DNA of 64,000 nt from Azorhizobium sp943371865 (lineage in GTDB: Bacteria > Pseudomonadota > Alphaproteobacteria > Rhizobiales > Xanthobacteraceae): contig NZ_CALRWL010000033.1 in assembly GCF_943371865.1 (NCBI RefSeq), forward strand, positions 6,407 to 70,406. Direction: 5' to 3'. The notes beneath the pieces were generated by a model, which did no database searches, was not told the origin of the DNA, and saw nothing but the letters and a program-made list of their open reading frames with translations. Positions 36,851 to 45,724 of this stretch are shown in pieces. A program made the position numbers and the translations under genes. The first letter of the stretch is position 1. Each line of letters opens with the position of its first letter.

Positions 36851-37521
36851 GACACCAACTCCTCGACCATGCGGGCGGCGGTGGCGATGCCCAGCACCAC
36901 CGGGCCACCATAGGAGCGGCGGACGCGGGCCTTGTTGGCGCTGGAATAGCCCATGCAGTCCATGACCACGAGGTCCGGCTTCAGCGCCGCCATCTCGCGC
37001 GCGGCGGCGTCCACCACCGTGTCGTCGGAGCCGGGCTGGAGGGTGACGCCCACCACTTCGACGCCGGCCCGCTCCCACTTCTTATGAATGAGCGCGCTCT
37101 GCTCAGCCAAGGGCGAGAACACGCCCAAGCGGCCCTTGGGCAGCACCGCTTCCACGAGGTTGTGCAGCACGGCGGAGGGCAGGATCACCAGCCCGTCGGT
37201 CTCGATATTGGGAAACTTGCCGGTGCAGGCGAGAAGCGTGACGCCCACGCCTTCCTCGACAAAGCGGCGGATCTGGGCGGCGGCGCGTTCTTCCACCACA
37301 TGCTTGCTCAGCCGCACCCCATCGCCATTGGGCAGCAAGGTGAACAGCGCGTCGCTGCCGTCGCGGGGGGGAATGGCGTCGATCTCGGCGCGGGTCATGC
37401 CGTCCAGCGCCCCGCGCAAATCGATCTCCATGCCGGGGGAGAGCACGGACGCGATCTCGGCGGCGATGCTGGGACGGGGGCTCTGGCCGATGACGACCAC
37501 GCCCATGCGTTTGTTGTCCAT
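36847..37521 (-). CDS. AroM family protein
   Basis: 224 aa. GVVVIGQSPRPS at the N-terminus and VVMDCMGYSSANKARVRR near the C-terminus are AroM family motifs. CTGKFPNI and VFSPLAEQSAL also resemble the Asp/Glu racemase-like fold, with Cys residues at both expected positions. No biochemical role is established for AroM. Here it sits between an ABC ATPase and DUF917, so it probably acts in the same catabolic path, perhaps as a racemase or isomerase (inference). Confidence 0.85.
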   Translation of the reverse strand: MDNKRMGVVVIGQSPRPSIAAEIASVLSPGMEIDLRGALDGMTRAEIDAIPPRDGSDALFTLLPNGDGVRLSKHVVEERAAAQIRRFVEEGVGVTLLACTGKFPNIETDGLVILPSAVLHNLVEAVLPKGRLGVFSPLAEQSALIHKKWERAGVEVVGVTLQPGSDDTVVDAAAREMAALKPDLVVMDCMGYSSANKARVRRSYGGPVVLGIATAARMVEELVS

Positions 37522-37526
37522 GATGA

Positions 37527-38597
37527 TCAGTCCCTCAGGATCACGAGGTCCGCCGCGCTCCAGGCGAGCGACACCGCATCGCCGGGGGCAAAGGTCTGGC
37601 CGGACCCGTTGTTGGATTGCTGCGCCAGCACATGCCGGCCGCCGGAGAGCGCGATGCGGTAGAGCACGAAGCCGCCCTGGAAATTGGTGCTCTCCACCTG
37701 CCCGCCGGCGCAGGCATCGACGCTGGTCCCGGCAGAGAGGCGGATCTTCTCCGGCCGCAGCGCCACGGACAGCGCACCGGACGCGCTCGGCATCGCCGGC
37801 AAGGGGAACGACAGATCGGACGCCACGGCGAGGACGCCATCCCCGCTCGCCGTGCGCGAGATATCGCCGCGAAATAGATTGGTATCGCCGATGAAATCGG
37901 CCACGAAGCGGGTGGCCGGGCGATCATAGATCTCCACCGGCGTGCCCACCTGCTCCACCTTGCCACCATTCAGCACCGCGATGCGGTCCGACATGGCCAG
38001 CGCCTCTTCCTGGTCGTGGGTCACGAACACCAAGGTGACGCCCAAAGTCTTCTGCAACTGCTTCAGCTCGAACTGCATGGACTGGCGCAATTTCTTGTCC
38101 AGCGCGCCCAAGGGCTCGTCGCACAGCAGCACGCGGGGCTCGATGACAATGGCCCGCGCCAGCGCCACCCGCTGCTGCTGGCCGCCGGAAAGCTGCGCGG
38201 GGCGGCGATCCTCGAAGCCGGTGAGCGCCACCATGGCCAGGGCCTCATCCACCTTGCGGGCGATCACGCTACGCGCCATTCCGCGCATGCGCAGGCCGAA
38301 GGCGACGTTCTCGCGCACCGTGCGGTGGGGGAACAAGGCATAGTTCTGGAACACCATGCCCATGTCGCGCTTGTGAGCCGGCACATGGGTGATGTCCGCC
38401 CCCGCCACGCGGATGACGCCTTCGGACGGGATCTCGAACCCGGCGATCATACGCAAGGTGGTGGTCTTGCCGCAGCCGGACGGGCCGAGGAGAGAGAAGA
38501 ACTCTCCCTCCTCGATGGTCATGTGGATGTCGTCGACGGCGCGGGCGCCGCCGTCATAAGTCTTGGAGACGCCGCTCAATTCAATCCGCGCACTCAT
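37527..38597 (-). CDS. ABC transporter ATP-binding protein, PotA type
   Basis: 356 aa. Walker A GPSGCGKTTTLRMIAG, Q-loop MVFQNYALFPHRTV, signature LSGGQQQRVALARAI, Walker B VLLCDEPLGALDKKL and switch FVTHDQEEALAMSD are all present. A C-terminal TOBE-type domain from about residue 240 marks the spermidine/putrescine/iron/2-aminoethylphosphonate group. The ATG overlaps the stop of the binding-protein gene. It powers the importer encoded by the three genes upstream. Confidence 0.94.
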   Translation of the reverse strand: MSARIELSGVSKTYDGGARAVDDIHMTIEEGEFFSLLGPSGCGKTTTLRMIAGFEIPSEGVIRVAGADITHVPAHKRDMGMVFQNYALFPHRTVRENVAFGLRMRGMARSVIARKVDEALAMVALTGFEDRRPAQLSGGQQQRVALARAIVIEPRVLLCDEPLGALDKKLRQSMQFELKQLQKTLGVTLVFVTHDQEEALAMSDRIAVLNGGKVEQVGTPVEIYDRPATRFVADFIGDTNLFRGDISRTASGDGVLAVASDLSFPLPAMPSASGALSVALRPEKIRLSAGTSVDACAGGQVESTNFQGGFVLYRIALSGGRHVLAQQSNNGSGQTFAPGDAVSLAWSAADLVILRD

Positions 38598-39655
38598 CCG
38601 CGGAAGATCCGGTTCACGCGGCTGTCGATCTCGTCCTTACGGGCGTTGTACCACTTCCAATCCACCTGGATCAGCTTGGACACCTTCTCCGGCGTGGTCA
38701 TCAGCATGGACGAATAGGGCTCGTCCAGCTTCACATTCTTGTTGGTCGGCGAATACCACACGCTCTGCGCCAGCTTTTTCTGCACGGAGGGCGAGAGCAT
38801 GTAGTTGACATAAGCATTGGCCAATTCCTTGACCTTGCTGCCCGGGGTCAAGGACAGCACCTGCTCCAGCGCCAGCACGCCCTCGCTGGGGGTAACGAAG
38901 GTGGTGGGCGGCTTGTCGTCATAATAGCGATAGATGCCGCTGTCGTGGATCACGCAGATCCCGACCTCGCTGGACAGCAGCATCTTTTCCATGGCGCCGG
39001 TGAAGTCCACCAGCTTCATGGGCTTCAGTTTCTCCAGCGCGCCATAGGCGGCATCCAGATCCGTATAGCCCTTGCCATAGAGCGCGCCGCACATCACCAG
39101 GAACGCCTGGCCGAGGCTGTTGACCGGGATCACATAGCCGCCGCGGGCGCCGGCATAGCGGGCATCCCAGAAGTCTTTCCAGGAGGTGACCGGCGGATAG
39201 CCCTTGTCGGTGCGCATCCCCAGGCCAATGGCGCTGGTGAAGATGGACACGCCGACGATCTTGTCGCTGACCGCGAACGGATAGACATCGGCCAGGTTCG
39301 GCACCTGCTTGGGATCGATCTTGGGCTCCACCAGGCCCATCTCCACCGCCGCCCACTGCTCGTTGGAATTGGTGTGCAGCACGTCATAGATCGGCGCCGA
39401 ACGCGGGCTGGCCTGGAGCTTGGGCAGGAACGGCAGCGCGGTGTCGGTGATCACCTTGCACTTGTATTCCTTCTCGAATGCCGGGATCAGGTCCGCCGAC
39501 ATGATCTGCCCCCACTTTCCACCCCAGCCGGTGATGCGCAGCGTCGCCGCCTCCTGGGCGCGGGAGACGTGGGGCGCGGCCACCGCGCCCACGCTCAATG
39601 CCGCGCCGGCGGCCAGGAAAGTGCGGCGGTTCAAGGACGTCCGGTGTTCGCTCAT
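38594..39655 (-). CDS. ABC transporter substrate-binding protein, PotD-like, Tat-exported
   Basis: 353 aa. The signal SLNRRTFLAAGAALSVGAVA with a cleavage region near SRAQEA is a twin-arginine type. The mature part is an SBP family 1/8 fold: TLRITGWGGKWGQIM, IPAFEKEYKCKV, KDFWDARYAG, VWYSPTNKNVKL. It resembles receptors for polyamines and other small cationic or zwitterionic compounds. Here a cyclic nitrogen compound is suggested by the DUF917/HyuA neighbours. ATG 39655. Confidence 0.92.
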   Translation of the reverse strand: MSEHRTSLNRRTFLAAGAALSVGAVAAPHVSRAQEAATLRITGWGGKWGQIMSADLIPAFEKEYKCKVITDTALPFLPKLQASPRSAPIYDVLHTNSNEQWAAVEMGLVEPKIDPKQVPNLADVYPFAVSDKIVGVSIFTSAIGLGMRTDKGYPPVTSWKDFWDARYAGARGGYVIPVNSLGQAFLVMCGALYGKGYTDLDAAYGALEKLKPMKLVDFTGAMEKMLLSSEVGICVIHDSGIYRYYDDKPPTTFVTPSEGVLALEQVLSLTPGSKVKELANAYVNYMLSPSVQKKLAQSVWYSPTNKNVKLDEPYSSMLMTTPEKVSKLIQVDWKWYNARKDEIDSRVNRIFRG

Positions 39656-39699
39656 GACGGAGGATTCCCTGGTTTGGAAGGTTGTTTTGGAGGTTGTTT

Positions 39700-40497
39700 T
39701 TAGAGTTTGACGTAGGAACGCAGGCCCACGGTGCGGTCGAGGCCGATCACCACCAGCGCCGCCAGCAGAATGGAGACCACGGAGGCGGCGCCGATGGTGC
39801 CGTCGAGGTCGTATTTCAGATAGTTGAACAAGGTGATGGGCAGCGTCTCCTGGCCCGGGCTCACCAGGAACAGCGACACCGGAAACTGATCGAACGAGAC
39901 GATGAAGGCGAAGATGCCGCCGGCGATGACGCCGGGCTTGATCAGCGGCAGCGTCACCTCGAAGAAGGTGCGCTGCGGGCTGGCGCCCAGATTGCGCGCC
40001 GCCTCCTCCAGCTTCATATCGAAATTATGCAGCACCGCCAGCGTGGTGCGCACCACATAGGGCACCGTGACCAGGCAATGGCCCACCACCAGGCCCCACA
40101 GCGGGCGCCCCACATCCAGCAGCACATAGGTCTGGAACAGGGCGAGGCCCGTGAGGATGGCCGGCAGCATGAGCGGCGAGAGCATCACCGCGGTGATCGC
40201 CCGCGAGCCCGGCACATTGCCGCGCGCGATACCCAGCGCCGCGCTCGCGCCCAGCAGGGTGGCCGCCACCGTGGTCATGGCCGCCACTTCCAGGCTCAGC
40301 GCCAAGGCCGACATGAACTGGGTGGAAGCGAAGAATTTGTCGAACCATTTCAGCGACACCCCCACCGGGGGAAATTCGATGTAAGGGGTGGGGTTGAGGG
40401 CAAAGACGAAGATGATCGCGATGGGCGCCAGCATGAACAGCAGCACCAGAGCGTTCACGGAGAGATAAATCCAGCGGCCGATGCGGATGGACAGCAT
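39700..40497 (-). CDS. ABC transporter permease, PotC type
   Basis: 265 aa from ATG 40497, which follows GAGGG at 8 nt. A GTG at 40512 overlapping the upstream stop is an alternative. Six membrane segments are visible, with the EAA loop EEAARNLGASPQRTFFEVTLPL. TPYIEFPPVGVSLKWF after the first segment is typical of PotC. It pairs with the upstream permease. Confidence 0.93.
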   Translation of the reverse strand: MLSIRIGRWIYLSVNALVLLFMLAPIAIIFVFALNPTPYIEFPPVGVSLKWFDKFFASTQFMSALALSLEVAAMTTVAATLLGASAALGIARGNVPGSRAITAVMLSPLMLPAILTGLALFQTYVLLDVGRPLWGLVVGHCLVTVPYVVRTTLAVLHNFDMKLEEAARNLGASPQRTFFEVTLPLIKPGVIAGGIFAFIVSFDQFPVSLFLVSPGQETLPITLFNYLKYDLDGTIGAASVVSILLAALVVIGLDRTVGLRSYVKL

Positions 40498-40508
40498 AAG
40501 CTCGGCCC

Positions 40509-41369
40509 TCACTGCAGATCGCGCTGGCCGCTGACGGCGGCGAGCATGTGATTATAGGCGAGCACCAGCACCAGCGAGATCACCAGCAGCACCATGCCCA
40601 GCGCGGCGGCGAAGCCGATGTTGAAGTTGGCGGAAATCTGCTGGTAGATCAGGATCGGCAAGGTCATGATCTGGAACCCGCCCATCAGGATCGGCGTCAC
40701 ATAGGCGCTGATGGCCAAAGCGAACACCAAGAGCGAGCCGGCCAGGATGCCGGGCATGCTCAAGGGCAAGGTGACTTCCAGAAAGGCCCGGATGGGATTG
40801 GCCCCCAGATTCTGCGCCGCCTGCTCCAGCCGCTCATCGATGCGGCCGATGACGCCGGTGACGGTGAGGATCATGAACGGCAGATAGATGTGCACGAGGC
40901 CGAGCACGATACCGAACTCATTGTACATGAGCTGCATGGGGGCAAAGCCGATGGCGTGCAGGAGCTGATTGATCACGCCTTTGTCGGACAACAGCGCCAT
41001 CCAGGCGAAGGTGCGCACCACGATGCCGGTGAGCATAGGCATCAGCACCGCCATCATCAGCAAGGCATGGGCCGTGCGGCTGCTCACCCGCGCCATGAGA
41101 TGGGCTAATGGGTAGCCGATCAACAGCGTCGCCGCCGTGGTCCAGATGCCGATGCGGATGGTGGTCCAGATCACCTCGAAATGGTAGGGATCGTTGAAAA
41201 TGCGGGCATAATGGCGGGTGGTGAAGGTGACGTTGGGCATCACCACCGGATTGCCGGTGAGAAAGCTCATCACCGCCATCAGACCGATGGGCAGGAAGAA
41301 GAACAAAGCGAAGAACAGAGCGCTGGGCAGCAGCGTCAATCCCATGACGTTGGGCCGCGCCTGGCTCAT
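40509..41369 (-). CDS. ABC transporter permease, PotB type
   Basis: 286 aa. The pattern LLPSALFFALFFFLPIGLMAV, HYARIFNDPYHFEVIWTTIRIG and the EAA loop EQAAQNLGANPIRAFLEV fits PotB permeases. About six membrane segments. ATG overlaps the stop of the IclR gene (ATGA), so regulator and transporter are co-transcribed. Confidence 0.93.
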   Translation of the reverse strand: MSQARPNVMGLTLLPSALFFALFFFLPIGLMAVMSFLTGNPVVMPNVTFTTRHYARIFNDPYHFEVIWTTIRIGIWTTAATLLIGYPLAHLMARVSSRTAHALLMMAVLMPMLTGIVVRTFAWMALLSDKGVINQLLHAIGFAPMQLMYNEFGIVLGLVHIYLPFMILTVTGVIGRIDERLEQAAQNLGANPIRAFLEVTLPLSMPGILAGSLLVFALAISAYVTPILMGGFQIMTLPILIYQQISANFNIGFAAALGMVLLVISLVLVLAYNHMLAAVSGQRDLQ

Positions 41370-42139
41370 GACGGCACCGCCGGCGCCTTGCCCCACACTG
41401 CATCGCCGATGATGGCGCCCACGGTGCGCGCCATCTGGGCCAGTTCCTCGCCCACCCGCGCCCGCTCTTCCGCCTCGGTGCCCTGACTGGAATAGGACAC
41501 CGCCACGCCAATCATCTCGCCGGTCTCGCTGCTGCACAAAGCGAAGCCCTGGGAGGCGACCCCCTCGATGGCTTCATTCTCGGACAGCGAGCGGCCGGAA
41601 TTGCGGATTTCGACGATGCGCTGCATCAGCTCGTCGAAGCTCTGCGGCGCGTTTCGTGCCAGGGTGGGAAATGGCACCGGCACCCGCTTGCGGATTTCCC
41701 CGTCGGACAGGCGCGCCAGCATGGCGCGGCCGTTGGAGGTGGCCACCGCCGGCGTGCGCTGGCCGGCGGGATTGACCACCCGCAGCGGGTTGCTCCCCTG
41801 GACGGTGCGCAGGATCATCTGCTCGGCGCCGTCCAGCACCGCGATATAGCCGGTATGGCCGGTGCGCGCGCACACAGCCTTGAGTTGCTCTTCCGCCCGG
41901 CCGATCAAATCGTCATGCGCCCGGTACAGCCGCCCGAGTTCGAAGGTGAGCAGGCCCGGTCGGTAGCGCCGGGTGAGTTCATCCTGTTCCAGCAGTTGCG
42001 CCTCGCGCAGCGCCCGCAGCATGCGGGAGGTGGAACTCTTGGGCATTCCCGTGGCGGCCATGATGTCGGCGAACGACAGTTCGGGCCGGGCATCGGAAAA
42101 GCAACGCAAGACAGACAAGGCGGTGTTGAGGGCGCTCAT
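41366..42139 (-). CDS. IclR-family regulator of the Pot/HyuA operon
   Basis: 257 aa. The winged helix LSFADIMAATGMPKSSTSRMLRAL is near residues 20-45, and the ligand domain has GHTGYIAVLDGAEQMILRTVQG and SEGVASQGFALCSSETG-like EAIEGVASQGFALCSS. It is the first gene of the eight-gene minus-strand operon, an arrangement that allows autoregulation. The ligand is unknown. Confidence 0.92.
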   Translation of the reverse strand: MSALNTALSVLRCFSDARPELSFADIMAATGMPKSSTSRMLRALREAQLLEQDELTRRYRPGLLTFELGRLYRAHDDLIGRAEEQLKAVCARTGHTGYIAVLDGAEQMILRTVQGSNPLRVVNPAGQRTPAVATSNGRAMLARLSDGEIRKRVPVPFPTLARNAPQSFDELMQRIVEIRNSGRSLSENEAIEGVASQGFALCSSETGEMIGVAVSYSSQGTEAEERARVGEELAQMARTVGAIIGDAVWGKAPAVPS

Positions 42140-42341
42140 GCATCAGACTTCGCGATTGTTCTAATATGCGGAACCTTGTTTCTTATGCTGAGCCCAATAT
42201 ATAAGGTCGTCAACGGGATTTGCACCCGTGACGTTCATTTCCGCATCTGCCGCAATTTTAGGCGCTACATCCCCAATCGGCGCACTACCCGCGCCCGCCG
42301 ACGGGCATGGCGGCCTCAGGCCCGCACGCAGGCCGCACGCC
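42140..42341. promoter_or_regulatory. Leader of the IclR/Pot operon with a candidate operator
   Basis: This 202-bp gap holds the promoter of the minus operon. A near-palindrome GGAAC-CTT-GTTTC lies at 42170-42182, 31 bp before the IclR start, and could be its operator. The sequence around 42185-42210 is unusually AT-rich for the window (CCAATATATAAGG). No convincing -35/-10 pair was fixed. Confidence 0.4.
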
Positions 42342-43040
42342 TCACTGCCCGTCCCGCTCCTGCAGCAATTGCTGCGCGATCGCCGACGCACTCTTCACAT
42401 GCTGCTGCGCGGCGGCATTGGCCTCTTCGCCCTTGCCGGCCCTGATGGCATCCACGATGCGCCGCATCTGCAGCGGCCCCTCCACGTCGCGATCCGTGGT
42501 CTTGATGGTCATGGAGCGCAGATGGTTGATGCGCACGGTCAGCGAATTGACGATGCCCCAGGCGATGTCCTTGTCCGCGTGCGTGAACAGGGTGCGATAG
42601 AATTCCGTGGTCGCATCCAGCACGCCGGGCATGTTCTTGGCCCCATACGCATCCTTGATTGCCGTCAGACACACCTCCAGCGCCGCAACGGTTTCGGGAT
42701 CGCGCCGCTCCGCACAGGCCCGGGCGGCGATACCCTCCAGCACGCCGCGGATCTCGTAGATCTGCAGCGCTTCCGCCGCCGTGGTGCGCGCCACGATCGG
42801 CCCGCGGGCCTGCAAGGTGGCGACCAGCCCCTCGGTCTCCAGATGCCGCAGCACCTCGCGCACGATGGTGCGGCTGACTCCGAGCCGCTCGCACAGATCG
42901 CGCTCCACCAGCCGCTCGCCGGGCTTGAAGTGCTGGGCGAAGATCGCCTCGCGCATCTTCTCCAGCGTCAGCTCCCGCAGGGTCTTGGCCGGGCGATCCA
43001 CCCGCAGGGTCTCTTGCTGGGTCTCTCGGAGTGCGCTCAT
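42342..43040 (-). CDS. GntR-family regulator with FCD domain (FadR type)
   Basis: 232 aa. The N-terminal winged helix ERLVERDLCERLGVSRTIVREVLRHLE (about residues 40-68) is followed by an all-helical FCD domain (IYEIRGVLEGIAARACAER, EFYRTLF, INHLRSM) whose Asp/His residues often bind a metal and an organic acid. ATG 43040 follows AAGGA closely; GTG 43067 is an alternative. It is divergent from the amino-acid-type ABC operon and is its likely regulator. Confidence 0.92.
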   Translation of the reverse strand: MSALRETQQETLRVDRPAKTLRELTLEKMREAIFAQHFKPGERLVERDLCERLGVSRTIVREVLRHLETEGLVATLQARGPIVARTTAAEALQIYEIRGVLEGIAARACAERRDPETVAALEVCLTAIKDAYGAKNMPGVLDATTEFYRTLFTHADKDIAWGIVNSLTVRINHLRSMTIKTTDRDVEGPLQMRRIVDAIRAGKGEEANAAAQQHVKSASAIAQQLLQERDGQ

Positions 43041-43152
43041 GATTCCTTGGATCCCGTTTCCCGACACCTGCCGCAGCCGCGCCGATTATTCAACCTACGG
43101 CCGGCAGCACCGGACCCGACCGGCAAAAATCGGCAGCGATACAAATCCGTCA

Positions 43153-43181
43153 TTGTCGCTCCAATTTTGGCATGCCATATT
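43153..43181 (+). promoter_or_regulatory. Promoter with overlapping operator for the ABC/ALDH operon
   Basis: TTGTCG (43153-43158), 17-bp spacer, CATATT (43176-43181). A perfect palindrome TGGCATGCCA (43168-43177) overlaps the spacer and the -10 start, as expected for repression by the divergent GntR/FCD protein. Confidence 0.55.
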
Positions 43182-43215
43182 ACGGAACGCCATAACAATC
43201 CAGCGGGCGAACATC

Positions 43216-44094
43216 ATGACCTTCCTTGATACCCTATGCGAGCCAACGGCTTTCGTCGGCGCACGGCGCCTCGCGGTCCGACTGGCCGGCGCCGTAACCG
43301 CGCTGCTGCTGTGCGGCGCCGGAGCCCAGGCCCAGGACTGCAAGCCGAAAATTGCTGATGCCTTGCTCACCAAGCCAGGCACCTTCGTCATGGCCACCAG
43401 CCCGACCCTGCCGCCCATGGCCTATGCGGACCAGAAAGGCGTCCTGAAAGGTCTGCGCGTCGATCTCGGCTATGAAATCGCCAAGCGCCTATGCCTGAAG
43501 GCCGAATTCATCAGCACCGAATATGCCGCCATGATCCCCGGCCTGCAGGGCAAGCGCTGGGACATGATCGATGCCGGGCTGTTCGTGACGCCCGAGCGGC
43601 TCAAGATCCTCTACATGATCCCGTATGAGAACCTGGCCATCAGCATATCCACCGCCGTGAAATCAGGCGCGCCCATCACCAAGGTGGACGATCTGGCGGG
43701 CAAGACCATCAGCACCGACATCGGCGGCTATGCCGAGCGCAAGATGCGCGACCTGAACAAGGACTTCCAGGCCCGCGGCCTGCCGCAGATGACCATCAAT
43801 CTGTTCGACAATTACGCCACCGTCTATCAGGCGTTGCGCGCGGGCCAGGTGGAAGCGGCGGTGTCCATCGATCCCGTGGCGAAGCAATATCAGGATCGCG
43901 GCGAGTTCACACACGCCCTCAGCGGCATGTATGCCACCCCCGGCTCCCTCGCCTTCGGCGACAAGGCGGTGGCGGACGCGGTGGCCGGCGTGATGAAGCA
44001 GATGGAGACCGACGGCTATCTTGCCAAGCTGCTGGGCGAATATGGCGTCGGCGCTGCGGAAGGCGGCATTCGCGTCCTCGGCCCCAACGGCTGA
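43216..44094 (+). CDS. ABC transporter substrate-binding protein, polar amino acid type (family 3)
   Basis: 292 aa. A Sec signal (RLAGAVTALLLCGAGAQAQ) is cleaved near AQA-QD after a slightly long n-region. The mature family 3 fold shows GLRVDLGYEIAKRLCLKAEF, WDMIDAGLFVTPERL and LAGKTISTDIGGYAERKM. It is the receptor of the following permease and ATPase. Ligand likely a polar amino acid or small carboxylate, not determinable. Confidence 0.92.
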   Translation: MTFLDTLCEPTAFVGARRLAVRLAGAVTALLLCGAGAQAQDCKPKIADALLTKPGTFVMATSPTLPPMAYADQKGVLKGLRVDLGYEIAKRLCLKAEFISTEYAAMIPGLQGKRWDMIDAGLFVTPERLKILYMIPYENLAISISTAVKSGAPITKVDDLAGKTISTDIGGYAERKMRDLNKDFQARGLPQMTINLFDNYATVYQALRAGQVEAAVSIDPVAKQYQDRGEFTHALSGMYATPGSLAFGDKAVADAVAGVMKQMETDGYLAKLLGEYGVGAAEGGIRVLGPNG

Positions 44095-44109
44095 GCCCCC
44101 GTTCGCTTA

Positions 44110-44131
44110 CGCCGGGGGCATGCCCCCGGCG
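44110..44131 (+). repeat. Perfect palindromic hairpin after the binding-protein gene
   Basis: CGCCGGGGGCA and its exact reverse complement TGCCCCCGGCG form a 22-bp perfect palindrome 16 bp past the stop. No U-run follows. Likely an mRNA stabiliser or partial terminator that raises receptor over permease expression. Confidence 0.6.
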
Positions 44132-44186
44132 CCATCTGCACGCGCGGCGCGGGTGCACCAATTGACCCTGTTATTGTGAGGCATCC

Positions 44187-44882
44187 GTGAAAGGCTGGCA
44201 CTGGGACGGCTTCTTCGAGTATCTCACCAACGGTTATTTGCTGGAGGGGGCCTTCGTCACCCTTGGGCTCACCGTCTTTTCCATCGTCTTCGGCCTGATG
44301 CTCGGCTTCGTCATCGCCGTCATGCGCATGTCGGAGCATAAATTTCTGTCCGCGCCGGCCTATTTCTACACCTGGATCATGCGCGGCACGCCGCTGCTGG
44401 TGCAGTTGATCATCATCTATACCGGTCTGCCGCAACTGGGCATCAAGTTCACGGTGCTGGAATCCACCCTCATCGGCCTCACCCTGAACGAGGCCGCCTA
44501 TCTGTCGGAGATCGTGCGCGCCGGCATCGCCGCCGTGCCCCGTGGCCAGGTGAATGCGGCCCGCGCCATCGGCATGACCCCGTTCCAGGTGATGCGCTAT
44601 GTGGTGGCGCCGCAGGCCTTCCGCATCATCATTCCCCCGCTCGGCAATTCGGTGAACGGCGTGCTGAAGACCACCTCGATTGCCTCCATCATCTCCATGG
44701 AGGAGTTGCTGCGCCGGACTCAAGTCCTGATCCAGGAACGCTTCCTGGTGCTGGAACTGTTCCTGGTGGCGGCCATCTATTATCTCATCATGACCACCGC
44801 CTGGGAGTTCGTGCAGCGCTGGATCGAACGCCGGTTCGGCCGCGCCTATGATCCCAAGGCTGGCCTGGTCGAGCAGCGGTGA
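44187..44882 (+). CDS. ABC transporter permease, HisM/GlnP type
   Basis: 231 aa. The pattern GAFVTLGLTVFSIVFGLMLG, FYTWIMRGTPLLVQL and the EAA loop VNAARAIGMTPFQVMRYVVAPQA defines polar amino acid permeases. Five or so membrane segments. GTG start with GAGG 6 nt upstream. One permease may form a homodimer, as no second one is encoded. Confidence 0.93.
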   Translation: MKGWHWDGFFEYLTNGYLLEGAFVTLGLTVFSIVFGLMLGFVIAVMRMSEHKFLSAPAYFYTWIMRGTPLLVQLIIIYTGLPQLGIKFTVLESTLIGLTLNEAAYLSEIVRAGIAAVPRGQVNAARAIGMTPFQVMRYVVAPQAFRIIIPPLGNSVNGVLKTTSIASIISMEELLRRTQVLIQERFLVLELFLVAAIYYLIMTTAWEFVQRWIERRFGRAYDPKAGLVEQR

Positions 44883-44889
44883 GGCGATC

Positions 44890-45651
44890 ATGACACATCC
44901 CACCCCGACAGACGCAGCACCCATGCTGGATATCCGCGCCGTCAACAAGCACTACGGCGCCTTCCAGGTGCTCAAGCAATGCTCGGTCGCCGTGAAGGCG
45001 GGCGAAGTGGTGGTGGTCTGCGGACCGTCCGGCTCTGGTAAGTCCACGCTCATCAAGTGTGTCAACGCCCTGGAACCGGTGGATGACGGCGAAATCCGCA
45101 TCGACGGCCAACTGGTCACCGATGGCAAGGCCGACCTGCCCAGGCTGCGCTCCCGCGTGGGCATGGTGTTCCAGCACTTTGAACTGTTCCCGCACATGAC
45201 CGTGCTGGAGAATTTGTGCGTGGGTCAGGAAAAGGTGCTGAAGCGCGGACGCGAGGAAGCCCGCAAGAAGGCGGACATGCTGCTGGCGCGCGTGGGGATG
45301 GCGGCCCATGCGGGCAAATATCCCATGCACCTGTCCGGTGGCCAGCAGCAGCGCATCGCCATCGCCCGGGCGCTCGCCATGGACCCCATCGCCATGCTGT
45401 TCGACGAGCCGACCTCGGCCCTGGACCCGGAAATGATCACCGAGGTGCTCGACGTCATGGTGGCGCTGGCCCAGGAGGGCATGACCATGATGGTGGTGAC
45501 CCACGAGATGGGCTTTGCCCGCAAGGTGGCCAACCGCGTGGTGTTCATGGACCGCGGCGAGATCGTCGAGGACACCCCCACCCAGATGTTCTTCGACGCG
45601 CCCAAGAGCGACCGCGCCAAGCTGTTCCTCTCCAAAATCCTGTCGCACTAG
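44890..45651 (+). CDS. ABC transporter ATP-binding protein, GlnQ/HisP type
   Basis: 253 aa. Walker A GPSGSGKSTLIKCVNALE, Q-loop MVFQHFELFPHMTVLEN, signature LSGGQQQRIAIARAL, Walker B AMLFDEPTSALDPEM, switch VVTHEMGFARKVANRV. These match polar amino acid ABC ATPases closely. It starts 7 bp after the permease stop. Confidence 0.95.
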   Translation: MTHPTPTDAAPMLDIRAVNKHYGAFQVLKQCSVAVKAGEVVVVCGPSGSGKSTLIKCVNALEPVDDGEIRIDGQLVTDGKADLPRLRSRVGMVFQHFELFPHMTVLENLCVGQEKVLKRGREEARKKADMLLARVGMAAHAGKYPMHLSGGQQQRIAIARALAMDPIAMLFDEPTSALDPEMITEVLDVMVALAQEGMTMMVVTHEMGFARKVANRVVFMDRGEIVEDTPTQMFFDAPKSDRAKLFLSKILSH

Positions 45652-45724
45652 CCGAACCGGCCCACGGGCCGGATCAGGCCTCCCCGTCCGGCATACCATA
45701 ATCTGGCATACGCAAGAGATCCCC

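Noticed and set aside
44110..44131. Rho-independent terminator reading of the perfect palindrome
   Set aside because: No U-run on the plus strand and the downstream permease and ATPase genes clearly belong to the same operon; kept as a stability hairpin.
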